DNA from: Empedobacter stercoris
Lineage (GTDB): Bacteria; Bacteroidota; Bacteroidia; Flavobacteriales; Weeksellaceae
NCBI RefSeq assembly: GCF_025244765.1
Contig: NZ_CP104209.1
Span: forward strand, 2,672,501 to 2,736,500
Length of the DNA: 64,000 nt
Direction: 5' to 3'
Positions 17,318 to 26,394 of this stretch are shown here, piece by piece. Within the stretch, counting starts at the first letter, position 1. Each line of letters starts with the position of its first letter. Made by a program: the position numbers and the translations under genes. The notes under the pieces are model-generated. The model was given only the letters and a program-made list of their open reading frames with translations, searched no databases and had not been told where the DNA came from.

Positions 17318-19467
17318 TATTTTAGATCTCTTAAAACGTTAACCGCTTCGTTTAAATAAAAGTCTTTTTGCATTCCTTTGAACCAATTGTTACGTTTTGC
17401 TTTTAAGACAGTATCAGTTTTAGTTGTTGTCAAGTCGTTTTGATTCATTGTAAACTTGAAGTTGTTTTTGTACTTATCTAAAGTTTCGAACTTTTTGATT
17501 TTATCTTCGCGTGTTTTACGGTATGTTTTATAATCTTCTAAGTTCAAAGGAATCTCTTTCACCTCTTCCATTGATTTGATGAATTTGAAACTTTCGTTCA
17601 TTAGTTTCAAGTGAGTGTTATTTTCTAAACGAGCTTTGCTGTTGGCTTTTACTTTTGTTAAATCGAAAGTTGTAGGCCATTTTGCAATAACCAATGGTTT
17701 GATTTGATCCCAGTTCAAAGCTTCTGGTCGAGAAGCTTCGCTGATATCTTCGTAAGTGAACTGATCAACTAAAGAAATATCCGACTGAACTCCTTTTAAT
17801 TGTGTTGATCCTCCGTTAACTCGGTAGAATTTTTGTATTGTTAACTTCACTGCTCCATACTCATCACTTCCTGTTTGACGGTCTAAAGGCAAGATAGTTT
17901 GTACTGTACCTTTACCAAAGGTTTGAGGCGATCCCACGACAACAGCACGACCATAGTCTTGCATAGCTGCAGCAAAAATCTCTGAGGCAGATGCAGAAAG
18001 CTCGTTAACCATGACAACTAATGGCCCGTCGTATGCGATAGAATTATCTTTGTCTTCGTGAATTTTAAGCATTCCGTCACTACGTCTCACCTGTACAATT
18101 GGTCCTTCTTTGATGAACAATCCAGAGATTTTAACTACCTCTTCTAATGAACCACCACCATTGTTACGAACATCGAAAATAAGACCTTTGATGTTTTCCT
18201 TCTTCAATATTTCAATTTCTTTCTTGATGTCTTCGGAAGGGTAACGACCACCTTCTTTACCCATCGGGGTATAAAACTCAGGTAAATAAATCATTCCATA
18301 TTTATCTCCTTTGTCGTCGGTAATTACAGAGGAACGAGCAAACACTTCTTCAGCTTCGATTACTTCACGAATCAAAGAGATTTGTTGTTGAGAACCGTCT
18401 TTTTTCTTAATTGTTAAGACAACTTCTGTTCCTTTTTTCCCTTTGATTAGGCGAATGGCATCGCTCAAAATCATTCCAACAATGTTTTTCGCTTCACCGT
18501 CTTTCCCTTGAGCAACTTTTATAATTTGGTCTCCGACTTCTAATTTACCGCTTTTCCATGCTGGACCTCCAACGATAAGTTCTGCAATTGTTGCGTAACC
18601 TTTTTTATCTTGAATCTTGGCTCCAATACCTTCCATTTGTCCAGACATTTCGAATTCGAAATCTTCTTTGCTCGTTGGTGAGAAGTAAGTTGTGTGGGGG
18701 TCGTATTGTTCTGTGTGCGAATTCATGTAAATAGAGAAATAATTTTCGCGTTTTGTTTGCTTGATGCGACGGAAATAATCAGAAATTAAATCTTTTACTT
18801 CTTCACGTGCTATCTTTTCAACTTCTGCAAAAGGAGTATCTTTTGTGATTTTCTTTTTGTCTTTGTCAGCCAAAGGATCTTTAGCATCTTTTAACGAAGT
18901 AGAATTGTTCAAGGTGTCTTTCTTTTCACCTTTTACGTCATCTTGCATAGAAATGATTTCCAACATTACGTTGTATTTCAGGTATTTGCGCCATAAATCT
19001 TTTGCTTCGTTTTTATCTTTAGCGTATTTAGACGTTTTGTAATCGATATTGAAATTCTCTTTTTGATTGTAATCAAAAGGTTTCGATAATGCTTCCATCG
19101 AATATTTTTCCGCTTCAGCAATACGTTTGTAAATTGTATCTACAGATGCATTGTAAAAGTTTAAATTTTCTGTTTTATAATAATCATCTAAATTGTGAAA
19201 ATCTTTTTTGAATAAATCATAATCAGATTGCAAAAGAAAGCGTTTGCTTGGATCTATATATTCTAAATATTTATTGAATACATTTTCTGAAAATTTATCA
19301 TCAACTGTTGCAGGTTTATAGTGTAGATAAGTTAAGGTATTTCGTGTGTTTTTTACAATTAACTTTTCTCTTTCTTCGTCAGTGTCTAACATGGGTTTGC
19401 AAAAGCAAAAAGCAAGTAAACTCATTGATAAAAACGATAGTAAAACATACGTTTTTTTAATTAACAT
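17317..19467 (-). CDS. prc: Tail-specific carboxy-terminal processing protease
   Basis: 716 residues. A secretion signal (residues 1-22) precedes the helical N-terminal domain typical of Prc. Then come a PDZ domain (about 270-360), the S41 protease domain with catalytic Ser in NELSASASE, Lys in FGKGTVQ, and a C-terminal helical region. It degrades periplasmic proteins by their C-termini and trims lipoproteins and peptidoglycan enzymes. Length and architecture match full-size Prc. Its own promoter element lies 41 nt upstream, and an ABC permease gene is coupled behind it. Confidence 0.95.
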   Translation of the reverse strand: MLIKKTYVLLSFLSMSLLAFCFCKPMLDTDEEREKLIVKNTRNTLTYLHYKPATVDDKFSENVFNKYLEYIDPSKRFLLQSDYDLFKKDFHNLDDYYKTENLNFYNASVDTIYKRIAEAEKYSMEALSKPFDYNQKENFNIDYKTSKYAKDKNEAKDLWRKYLKYNVMLEIISMQDDVKGEKKDTLNNSTSLKDAKDPLADKDKKKITKDTPFAEVEKIAREEVKDLISDYFRRIKQTKRENYFSIYMNSHTEQYDPHTTYFSPTSKEDFEFEMSGQMEGIGAKIQDKKGYATIAELIVGGPAWKSGKLEVGDQIIKVAQGKDGEAKNIVGMILSDAIRLIKGKKGTEVVLTIKKKDGSQQQISLIREVIEAEEVFARSSVITDDKGDKYGMIYLPEFYTPMGKEGGRYPSEDIKKEIEILKKENIKGLIFDVRNNGGGSLEEVVKISGLFIKEGPIVQVRRSDGMLKIHEDKDNSIAYDGPLVVMVNELSASASEIFAAAMQDYGRAVVVGSPQTFGKGTVQTILPLDRQTGSDEYGAVKLTIQKFYRVNGGSTQLKGVQSDISLVDQFTYEDISEASRPEALNWDQIKPLVIAKWPTTFDLTKVKANSKARLENNTHLKLMNESFKFIKSMEEVKEIPLNLEDYKTYRKTREDKIKKFETLDKYKNNFKFTMNQNDLTTTKTDTVLKAKRNNWFKGMQKDFYLNEAVNVLRDLK

Positions 19468-19508
19468 ATTGCGATGGTGTTATATAAATTAATAATTTAA
19501 GTATCCTT

Positions 19509-19516
19509 CAAATATA
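19509..19516 (-). promoter_or_regulatory. -7 promoter element of prc
   Basis: Minus strand TATATTTG, an exact consensus match, 41 nt upstream of the prc ATG. Confidence 0.7.
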
Positions 19517-19545
19517 AAACAAAAAGAAATTAGAAGGAAGTTTTT

Positions 19546-19553
19546 TACATTTG
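19546..19553 (+). promoter_or_regulatory. -7 promoter element of surE
   Basis: TACATTTG, 31 nt upstream of the surE ATG. It is divergent from the prc element, with 29 bp between the two. Confidence 0.65.
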
Positions 19554-19584
19554 TATAAATGATGAATAAAAGTAATAAATAAAT

Positions 19585-20349
19585 ATGGAAAGACCGCTAA
19601 TTTTAGTTACAAATGATGATGGGGTAACTGCGCCTGGAATAAGAGCGTTAATAGAAGTTGCAAAAGAGTTTGGGGAAGTTTACGTTGTAGCGCCTGATAG
19701 TCCACAAAGTGGAATGGGGCATGCGGTTACGATTAATTCGACTTTATTTTGTGATGAGATTGAAGTTGATGCAGAAGTAAAAGAATATGCGTGTTCGGGA
19801 ACACCGGTAGATTGTGTAAAATTAGCTGTTTCGCAAATTTTACCTCGTAAGCCAGATTTGTGTATTTCTGGAATTAATCATGGATCGAATTCGTCTGTGA
19901 ATGTGATTTATTCCGGAACTATGTCTGCCGCTGTAGAAGCTGGAATAGAAGGGATTCCTGCAGTTGGATTTTCGTTGTGTGATTTTTCGTACAATGCAGA
20001 TTTTAAAGCAGGAGAAAAGTTTGTTAAAACAATTATTGCACAAGTTTTGGAACATAAATTACCAAAAGGAGTGGTGTTGAATGTTAATATTCCGAAATTG
20101 AAAGAAGAGGAAATTAAAGGAATTAAAGTTTGTCGACAAGCAGACGCAAAATGGGAAGAAAAATTTGATCGTCGCGAAGATCCTCGTGGTAGAAAATACT
20201 ATTGGATGAGTGGTGAGTTTAAAAACTTAGACAAAGGAGAAGATACTGATGAACGAGCTTTAGCAGAAGGTTATATTTCTGTTGTTCCTGTTCGTTATGA
20301 TTTAACAGCGCATCATTTTTTGACAGATTTAAGAAACTGGGAGTTGTAA
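19585..20349 (+). CDS. surE: 5'/3'-nucleotidase SurE
   Basis: 254 residues, normal length. The N-terminal metal site LVTNDDG, the SGTPVDCVKL segment and SGINHGSN are all intact. It dephosphorylates nucleoside monophosphates in the cytoplasm and is linked to stationary-phase survival. In many bacteria surE sits beside pcm; that is not so here. A nine-copy heptamer repeat begins 5 nt after the stop, and its downstream terminator has been split by an IS element. Confidence 0.96.
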   Translation: MERPLILVTNDDGVTAPGIRALIEVAKEFGEVYVVAPDSPQSGMGHAVTINSTLFCDEIEVDAEVKEYACSGTPVDCVKLAVSQILPRKPDLCISGINHGSNSSVNVIYSGTMSAAVEAGIEGIPAVGFSLCDFSYNADFKAGEKFVKTIIAQVLEHKLPKGVVLNVNIPKLKEEEIKGIKVCRQADAKWEEKFDRREDPRGRKYYWMSGEFKNLDKGEDTDERALAEGYISVVPVRYDLTAHHFLTDLRNWEL

Positions 20350-20353
20350 CTTT

Positions 20354-20419
<66 letters not shown>

Positions 20420-20569
20420 TTTAGTGGAATCATTTTGAGTTTGTCGAGGAATCTATGAGCTTTTAATGATTTAGAAGAATATGAATGAATGCAGAAATAG
20501 AAATGAGTTAATTCAAATAAAAAAGGACTTCATTTTAGACTGCACCCAAAAGTTTGGACAGATTAAAAA

Positions 20570-21349
20570 TTAATAATTATAAAAATGAGTTCGATATTGT
20601 ATCGGGCTCATTTTATTTAAGTTCGATTTTATTCTATCGTTATTGTAATAGTAAATGTATTGTTTTATTTCTTTTTTTAGCTCTTCAATAGAATTAAATT
20701 TTTGTAAATAAAATAGTTCCGATTTCAGTATTCCGAAGAAATTCTCGATAATAGCATTATCTAAGCAATTTCCTTTTCTACTCATACTTTGTATGATTCC
20801 TTTTTCATTTAATAAAGCCTGATATTGTTTCATTTGATATTGCCATCCTTGATCGGAATGTAATATCAAATCTTTGGTGTCTTTCGTTATTTTAAATGCC
20901 TTTTTAAGCATTTGAGTTACTTGATTAAAAACAGGTCGTTCGCTTAACTCATAGCTGATAATTTCTTGATTGTACAGATCCATTATCGGTGATAAATATA
21001 GTTTTTTATCTTTTACTTTAAACTCGGTAACATCTGTTACCCATTTTTGGTTGGGTTTATCAGCCTTAAATGCTCTTTGCAAGATGTTTGGTGCAATCTT
21101 TCCTTGTTCTCCTTTGTAAGATTTGTATTTTTTTCTTCGAATCAAACTCTTTAATCCTAAGCTATTCATCAGTTTAAGAACAGTTTTATGATTGATGATA
21201 GTTCCTGATTTTCTTAATTCATCGGTAATTCGTCGATAGCCATATCGCCCTTTATGCTGATGATAAATGGATTTTATCTTAAGTTTTAATTCCTCGTATT
21301 TATCTGTTTTACTACGTGAAATATGATAGTAAAAGCTGCTTCTAGCCAT
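20570..21349 (-). CDS. IS3-family transposase OrfB (DDE integrase)
   Basis: 259 residues from the ATG at 21349, with an HTH_21-like N-terminal part (YGYRRI) and the rve catalytic core: Asp in WVTDVTEF, Asp in LHSDQGWQYQ and Glu in DNAIIENFFG. The frame stays open upstream through residues reading QAINELRPEF, overlapping the end of orfA in the -1 frame. The working protein is therefore probably an OrfAB fusion made by -1 frameshifting, as usual for IS3. I do not see a textbook slippery heptamer; the region reads GAAGAAAAACAAAAG. Confidence 0.93.
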   Translation of the reverse strand: MARSSFYYHISRSKTDKYEELKLKIKSIYHQHKGRYGYRRITDELRKSGTIINHKTVLKLMNSLGLKSLIRRKKYKSYKGEQGKIAPNILQRAFKADKPNQKWVTDVTEFKVKDKKLYLSPIMDLYNQEIISYELSERPVFNQVTQMLKKAFKITKDTKDLILHSDQGWQYQMKQYQALLNEKGIIQSMSRKGNCLDNAIIENFFGILKSELFYLQKFNSIEELKKEIKQYIYYYNNDRIKSNLNKMSPIQYRTHFYNY

Positions 21350-21399
21350 ATGTGTACAATCTAAAAGTAAATTTAGATGAAATTCTGGCCTTAATTCAT

Positions 21400-21951
21400 T
21401 TATGGCTTGTGTCCAAGTTTCTTTTGTTTTTCTTCCTCGGCTTGAATTAAGGCATTGAACTTTTTTAAGAGTGCAACTTCACAACGTAAACGTTCAATCT
21501 CTAACAATAGTTCTTCTTCTCTTGATAATGGTTGTTTCGATTTTTTAGGTCCACCCTTAGATGTGCTCATAGTCTTGGGACGGCCTTTTGGTTTGGGTTT
21601 TAATCCGTCTATTCCAAAGGTAGCAAAATCTTTTTGCCATTTTATAATAACCGATTCACTTGGAATATTAAATTTAACTCTGGCTTCTCGTAAACTAAGA
21701 TATTGACTAGTTATAGTCTTAATAACTTTCAACTTAAATTCAACGCTATACGTTTGGTTTTTTTTAGGTTCTATACCTGAAATTCCTTGATTATGATAAT
21801 CAGAAACCCATTTCTTTAATAAAGAAGCATGTATATTTTCTTTTTTACTAATTGAACGTATTGTTCGATGTTTTTCTAAAACTTCTTTCACACAGCGTAA
21901 CTTAAATGCTACACCATATTTTACTTTTCTTGTCATAAAAAATGCCCCCAA
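21400..21951 (-). CDS. IS3-family transposase OrfA (helix-turn-helix)
   Basis: 183 residues with two HTH_28-type DNA-binding segments (about 10-55 and 65-110), a basic linker (PKPKGRPKT) and a C-terminal leucine-zipper-like coiled coil (EEELLLEIERLRCEVALLKK). This is the recognition and multimerisation half of the transposase. It ends inside the overlapping orfB frame. The start lies just inside the right inverted repeat. Confidence 0.92.
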   Translation of the reverse strand: MGAFFMTRKVKYGVAFKLRCVKEVLEKHRTIRSISKKENIHASLLKKWVSDYHNQGISGIEPKKNQTYSVEFKLKVIKTITSQYLSLREARVKFNIPSESVIIKWQKDFATFGIDGLKPKPKGRPKTMSTSKGGPKKSKQPLSREEELLLEIERLRCEVALLKKFNALIQAEEEKQKKLGHKP

Positions 21952-22016
21952 AAGTGTCTAACTTTTTGGGGGCAGTGTATTTGAAGTCCTTTTTTATTGT
22001 TATATAATTGTGAGAA

Positions 22017-23213
22017 TTATTTTAAAGTTTTTTTCTCAGCTTCACGATAGAAAGTTTCTTTCTGATCGTTTCCTAATGTTTTGTATGCTTGAATTAAGTT
22101 ACGAATAACCAAACGATTTTCTGGTTGAATTTCGTACATTTTTTCAAGATAAGGAACTGCTTCTGTAAACAAAGCTTTACGTTTTGTTTCGTTTGCATTG
22201 TAAATTTCCTTCTCTTTTTTTGATGTTCCTAAATTGTTGTTCATCGCTTCAACAATTTCTTTGTCTGCTTGTAAAATAGCTAACACTAAATTGTTATAAG
22301 ATTCGAAATGTTTTGGGTTTAACTCAATCGATTTTTGGAACATTTTTTTAGCCTCTTCTGTTTTAGATTTATCATCTAAATATAAAACGCCTAAGTTGTA
22401 ATAGTTTTGCGCATCATTTGGATTAATTTTAATCGCTTCTTCGATACGTTTTAACATTTTGTCAGAATTTCCAGATACTTGGTAGATTGCAGTCGCAATG
22501 GTGTTGATGTCAGCATCAGTAGGGTATTTATCAATAGCTTCTTCTACAATTGCATCGTGTTTTTTTGCATTGTATAAACCATTAAGAGCTAAAATATACA
22601 TATCACGGTTGTAATCTTTTGTTTGATTAGCCGATTTACCTGTGAATCCTTTTGCAGCTAATTCTTTCAAAATTGTTAATGATTTGTCATAATCATTTGC
22701 ATTGTAAAAACAGATTGCAGCTTGGTATTTATATATATCTTCTTTTGTACCTAAAGCTTCAACTAAATTATAAACGTTCAAGAATTTTGTTCCTGCTTCT
22801 GTGTATTGTTTAGCATCCATTGCTTTGTTAGCAGCGTCTAATTCTTTGTTCGCTAAAGTAGAAACTTCTGATTGCAATAAGAAACCATATTTTGGTTGTA
22901 ATGCAACTTCTTTTGCTTTTGCATAATTACCAGCTGCAGTTGCTTTATCTAAATCAGCTTGAGAATAGTAAAACTCATCTTTTTTAGTGTCTTTATTTTT
23001 GACTTGCCAAACTTTGCCGTTTTCGTATTTAGATAATTTTGCTAAATCTTGACTTGCTTTTGTAACGTCACCTTTTGCTAAGTTTTCTTTTGCTAATTTA
23101 TTGTATTTTTCAGCTAAAACTGTAGGTTCTGTTGTTAATTCTTCTGAGTTTGTTTGAGCAAATGATGTTGACATTGCTAAAACTAAACTTAAACTAAATA
23201 ATAATTTTTTCAT
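22017..23213 (-). CDS. Secreted TPR-repeat protein
   Basis: 398 residues. The signal peptide is at 1-19 (ending STSFAQ), so it is periplasmic or surface exposed. At least four TPR-like helix pairs are visible, clearest around NPNDAQNYYNLGVLYLDD and NPKHFESYNNLVLAIL (about 265-320). No enzymatic motif is seen. It starts 3 nt after the gyrA stop and is probably cotranscribed with it. Its original terminator lay just downstream and now carries the IS3 element. Confidence 0.9.
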   Translation of the reverse strand: MKKLLFSLSLVLAMSTSFAQTNSEELTTEPTVLAEKYNKLAKENLAKGDVTKASQDLAKLSKYENGKVWQVKNKDTKKDEFYYSQADLDKATAAGNYAKAKEVALQPKYGFLLQSEVSTLANKELDAANKAMDAKQYTEAGTKFLNVYNLVEALGTKEDIYKYQAAICFYNANDYDKSLTILKELAAKGFTGKSANQTKDYNRDMYILALNGLYNAKKHDAIVEEAIDKYPTDADINTIATAIYQVSGNSDKMLKRIEEAIKINPNDAQNYYNLGVLYLDDKSKTEEAKKMFQKSIELNPKHFESYNNLVLAILQADKEIVEAMNNNLGTSKKEKEIYNANETKRKALFTEAVPYLEKMYEIQPENRLVIRNLIQAYKTLGNDQKETFYREAEKKTLK

Positions 23214-23216
23214 TGA

Positions 23217-25790
23217 TTATTCATTATTTGGATCCTCAGCAGGTGTTTCATTTGCTTGAGTTTCGTTGTTTTCGTTTGTATTTTCTACAATAATTGGATT
23301 TCCTTCTTCATCATGTTCCACTTCGTTTTCCAATTCTTCTTCAACTTGCACTTTTGCAATAGCTGCAATTTCATCGTTCTTTTTCAGGTTAATCAATCGA
23401 ACACCTTGCGTTGCGCGACCCATTACACGAATTTCATCTAAACCTGTTCTAATTGCAACTCCAGATTTATTGATAATCATTAAATCATCTTCATCTGTAA
23501 CCGCTTCAATTGCGATTAATTTACCTGTTTTGTCAGTGATATTTAAAGTTGTGACACCTTTTCCACCACGATTTGTTTCGCGGTAATCTTCTATAGATGA
23601 GCGTTTTCCATAACCTTGTTCAGAAACGACTAATACAGTCTCTTTTTCTATATCAGTTACAACAATCATTCCGACAACTTCATTATCAGGTTGATCACCT
23701 AAGTTAATTCCACGAACACCTGAAGCAGTACGACCCATTGGACGAACTTTTTCATCTTCGAAACGAATTGCTTTACCATATTTAGAAGCGATCATAATTT
23801 GGGATTTACCATTTGTTAATAATGCTTCTAATAATGTATCACCTTCACGAACTGTAATTGCGTTAATACCATTTGCACGTGGACGAGAATAAGCTTCTAA
23901 AGATGTTTTCTTGATGATACCATTTTTAGTTACCATAATTACGTAATTATTATTTACGTATTCTTCGTTCATTAAATCGTGTGTTAAGATATAAGCTTTT
24001 ACTTTGTCATCTGGTTCGATGTTGATTAAGTTTTGTATAGCTCTACCTTTAGATGTTTTAGAACCTTCTGGAATTTCATATACACGCATCCAAAAACATT
24101 TACCTTTTTCTGTAAAGAATAACATGTATTGGTGATTAGATGCTGAAACCATATATTCTAAGAAATCTTCGTCACGAGTTGTAGCAGCTCTGTTACCAAC
24201 TCCTCCGCGAGATTGTTTGCGGTATTCTGAAAGTGGTGTACGTTTGATATAACCCATGTGAGAAATTGTTAAAACAACTTGTTCATCAGGAATTAAATCT
24301 TCTATATTTAAATCACCACCTGCATAATCGATCTCTGTACGACGTTCATCACCATATTTTTTACGAACTTCTAATAATTCGTCTTTGATAATTTGCATTC
24401 GTAAATCTTTGTTTGCTAAAATATCTTTTAAGTGATTAATCATTTTCATGATTTCTTCGTACTCTTCACGAATCTTATCAATCTCAAGACCAGTTAATGT
24501 ACGTAAACGTAAATCTAAGATGGCACGTGCCTGAATTTCTGATAACTCAAAAGCTTCCATTAATCCTGTACGAGCATCCTCTGGTGTTGCAGATTCGCGA
24601 ATAATTTTAATTGCACGGTCCAAATCATCTTGTGTTCCGATTACTTTCATGTAACCTTCTAAGATGTGTGCTCTTTCTTGTGCTTTTCTTAATTCGTATT
24701 CAGTACGACGAATAACAACTTCGTGACGGTGTTCTACGAAATGATAAATCATATCTTTCAAGTTCAATTGCTCTGGTCTTCCATTTACCAAGGCAATATT
24801 GTTTACACTGAAAGATGATTGTAATTGAGTGAATTTAAATAATTTATTTAAAACTACGTTAGGAACTGCGTCCATTTTTAAGACATAAACGATACGCATA
24901 CCTTTACGGTCAGATTCGTCACGAATCTCAGAAATACCATCTAATTTACCGTCTTTTACCAACTCAGCAGTTTTTGCAATCATGTCTGCTTTGTTAACTT
25001 GGTAAGGAATTTCTGTTACGATAATACAATCGCGCCCATGTACTTCTTCGAAATTAGTTTTTGCACGTAAAACAACACGTCCACGTCCAGTTTCGAAGGC
25101 TTGTTTTACTCCGTCGTAACCATAAATAGTACCTCCAGTTGGGAAGTCTGGTGCTTTGATATATTGTGTTAATTCGTCAATTGTAATTTCACGATTATCA
25201 ATATAAGCGATAGTTCCGTCAATAACTTCTGTTAAGTTGTGCGGAGCCATATTTGTAGCCATACCAACTGCAATACCAGATGCACCATTCACTAATAGGT
25301 TAGGAACACGTGTTGGTAAAACCGTAGGTTCTTGGATTGTATCGTCGAAGTTTAGTTGAAAATCAACTGTTTCTTTATCTAAATCAGCTAATAATTCGTC
25401 TGATATTTTTTGAAGTCTTGCTTCAGTATAACGCATTGCAGCGGGTGGATCTCCATCTACAGAACCGTAGTTACCTTGTCCGTCAACTAGTAAGTAACGC
25501 AAAGACCAAGGTTGTGCCATACGTACCATAGTGTCGTAAACAGAAAGGTCGCCATGTGGGTGAAATTTACCTAAAACTTCCCCTACAATACGTGCCGACT
25601 TTTTGTAAGAACGATTAGAAAAAACACCTAATTCATACATTCCGAATAATACTCTACGGTGTACAGGTTTTAAACCATCACGCACATCCGGAAGCGCACG
25701 AGATACGATTACCGACATCGAATAATCGATGTAAGCGGATTTCATTTCATCCTCAATGTTAATTGGGATTAGTCTTTCTCCTTCAGTCAT
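23217..25790 (-). CDS. gyrA: DNA gyrase subunit A
   Basis: 857 residues. The breakage-reunion domain has catalytic Tyr121 in [10 protein letters not shown] and the QRDR segment GKFHPHGD. Six C-terminal beta-pinwheel blades follow, with a GyrA box-like QSRGGVGN near 535. The tail is acidic. Residue 82, equivalent to E. coli Ser83, is Leu (codon CTT); Asp86, equivalent to Asp87, is kept. With GyrB it introduces negative supercoils. A near-consensus TATATTAG lies about 22 nt upstream. The TPR gene follows by 3 nt. Confidence 0.97.
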   Translation of the reverse strand: MTEGERLIPINIEDEMKSAYIDYSMSVIVSRALPDVRDGLKPVHRRVLFGMYELGVFSNRSYKKSARIVGEVLGKFHPHGDLSVYDTMVRMAQPWSLRYLLVDGQGNYGSVDGDPPAAMRYTEARLQKISDELLADLDKETVDFQLNFDDTIQEPTVLPTRVPNLLVNGASGIAVGMATNMAPHNLTEVIDGTIAYIDNREITIDELTQYIKAPDFPTGGTIYGYDGVKQAFETGRGRVVLRAKTNFEEVHGRDCIIVTEIPYQVNKADMIAKTAELVKDGKLDGISEIRDESDRKGMRIVYVLKMDAVPNVVLNKLFKFTQLQSSFSVNNIALVNGRPEQLNLKDMIYHFVEHRHEVVIRRTEYELRKAQERAHILEGYMKVIGTQDDLDRAIKIIRESATPEDARTGLMEAFELSEIQARAILDLRLRTLTGLEIDKIREEYEEIMKMINHLKDILANKDLRMQIIKDELLEVRKKYGDERRTEIDYAGGDLNIEDLIPDEQVVLTISHMGYIKRTPLSEYRKQSRGGVGNRAATTRDEDFLEYMVSASNHQYMLFFTEKGKCFWMRVYEIPEGSKTSKGRAIQNLINIEPDDKVKAYILTHDLMNEEYVNNNYVIMVTKNGIIKKTSLEAYSRPRANGINAITVREGDTLLEALLTNGKSQIMIASKYGKAIRFEDEKVRPMGRTASGVRGINLGDQPDNEVVGMIVVTDIEKETVLVVSEQGYGKRSSIEDYRETNRGGKGVTTLNITDKTGKLIAIEAVTDEDDLMIINKSGVAIRTGLDEIRVMGRATQGVRLINLKKNDEIAAIAKVQVEEELENEVEHDEEGNPIIVENTNENNETQANETPAEDPNNE

Positions 25791-25975
25791 ATTGTTTTGT
25801 TATATAAGGTGGCTAATATACGAATTTTAAGCAAAAAAAAGACTGATAAAAACAAGATATTTGATGTTTTATGAAACTTTTAAGGATTCATTTTACATCG
25901 TTCCGAAAATTGGTTGATTTGATTAAGTGAAACAAAATGTTGATAAGTTTTAATTGTTATTGTTTTAATTTTCTC

Positions 25976-26005
25976 TTGCTTAACAAAAAAATGTTTTTAT
26001 ATTTG
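25976..26005 (+). promoter_or_regulatory. Consensus Bacteroidota promoter upstream of rpmH (distal)
   Basis: TTG at 25976-25978, a 19-nt spacer, then TATATTTG at 25998-26005. This is the cleanest -33/-7 pair seen in the window. The start would be near 26012, giving a leader of about 140 nt before rpmH or a separate small RNA. Confidence 0.8.
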
Positions 26006-26087
26006 CACTTCGAAAATTACAAAGTGTAGAACGGAACGCGGTTTACTATTAATTCAGCTTTTTTGTAATTTTCTATCATTTTGATTT

Positions 26088-26116
26088 TTGAATTAATAAT
26101 ATTAACTGTATATTTG
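26088..26116 (+). promoter_or_regulatory. Proximal promoter of rpmH
   Basis: TTG at 26088-26090, an 18-nt spacer, then TATATTTG at 26109-26116, 37 nt before the rpmH ATG. Confidence 0.75.
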
Positions 26117-26153
26117 CAACCCATTCGAGTAATGGATTAGAAACTTAGTAAAG

Positions 26154-26312
26154 ATGAGTAAGAGAACATTTCAACCAAGTAACAGAAAAAAAAGAAACAA
26201 ACACGGATTCCGTGAGCGTATGGCTTCTAAAAACGGGCGCAAAGTATTAGCTGCTCGTAGAAAGAAAGGAAGAAAAGCATTAACTGTTAGTGAAGTAAGA
26301 GCTAAAAGATAA
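26154..26312 (+). CDS. rpmH: 50S ribosomal protein L34
   Basis: 52 residues, too short for most ORF screens. It begins [20 protein letters not shown] and continues through the highly basic [20 protein letters not shown] segment that defines L34. It is a component of the large ribosomal subunit. Two promoter elements precede it and a strong terminator follows 21 nt after the stop. Unlike in many bacteria, rnpA does not follow it. Confidence 0.98.
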   Translation: MSKRTFQPSNRKKRNKHGFRERMASKNGRKVLAARRKKGRKALTVSEVRAKR

Positions 26313-26333
26313 TCGCTACAATTCATAAAAAAT

Positions 26334-26368
26334 AAGCTTGAAGGTCGTTCTTTCAAGCTTTTTTTTTA
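26334..26368 (+). terminator. rpmH terminator
   Basis: Stem AAGCTTGAA/TTCAAGCTT followed by a run of eight or more T. The T run overlaps the ftsE promoter element. Confidence 0.85.
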
Positions 26369-26374
26369 CATTTG
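26367..26374 (+). promoter_or_regulatory. -7 promoter element of ftsE
   Basis: TACATTTG, 20 nt before the ATG at 26395 and directly on the tail of the rpmH terminator. Confidence 0.65.
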
Positions 26375-26394
26375 TTTTAAAGACTGTAATAAGT

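Larger units (their letters stand above)
20536..21978 (-). mobile_element. IS3-family insertion sequence (orfA + orfB), 1443 bp
   Basis: Two transposase frames on the minus strand are bounded by an imperfect inverted repeat of about 26 bp (outer bases TAGACTGCACCC on the left, TACACTGCCCCC on the right). A direct ATTT duplication flanks it at 20532-20535 and 21979-21982. Joining the flanks rebuilds GGACTTC-ATTT-GAAGTCC with A and T tracts, a perfect terminator hairpin, which independently fixes the ends. Both ORFs look intact, so the element may be active. The ends here are TA...TA rather than the common TG...CA, so the exact boundary could be off by a few bases. Confidence 0.9.
25791..26153. 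other. Divergent gyrA/rpmH intergenic region
   Basis: 363 bp without an accepted gene. It contains the gyrA upstream region, a consensus promoter at 25976-26005, a 12-bp inverted repeat separated by about 37 nt (arms near 26012-26023 and 26061-26074), and the second rpmH promoter at 26109. No ORF with a plausible start was found. Confidence 0.7.

Noticed and set aside
20425-20535. Extra gene between surE and the IS element
   Set aside because: No frame of useful length with a start codon; the stretch holds only repeats and a terminator arm.
23256-23586. Two plus-strand ORFs opposite the gyrA 3' end
   Set aside because: They mirror the acidic tail and last pinwheel blade of GyrA and have no promoter or protein-like composition.
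26338-26394. N-terminal extension of ftsE from the ATG at 26338
   Set aside because: It translates the rpmH terminator; the ATG at 26395 lies correctly downstream of a promoter element.
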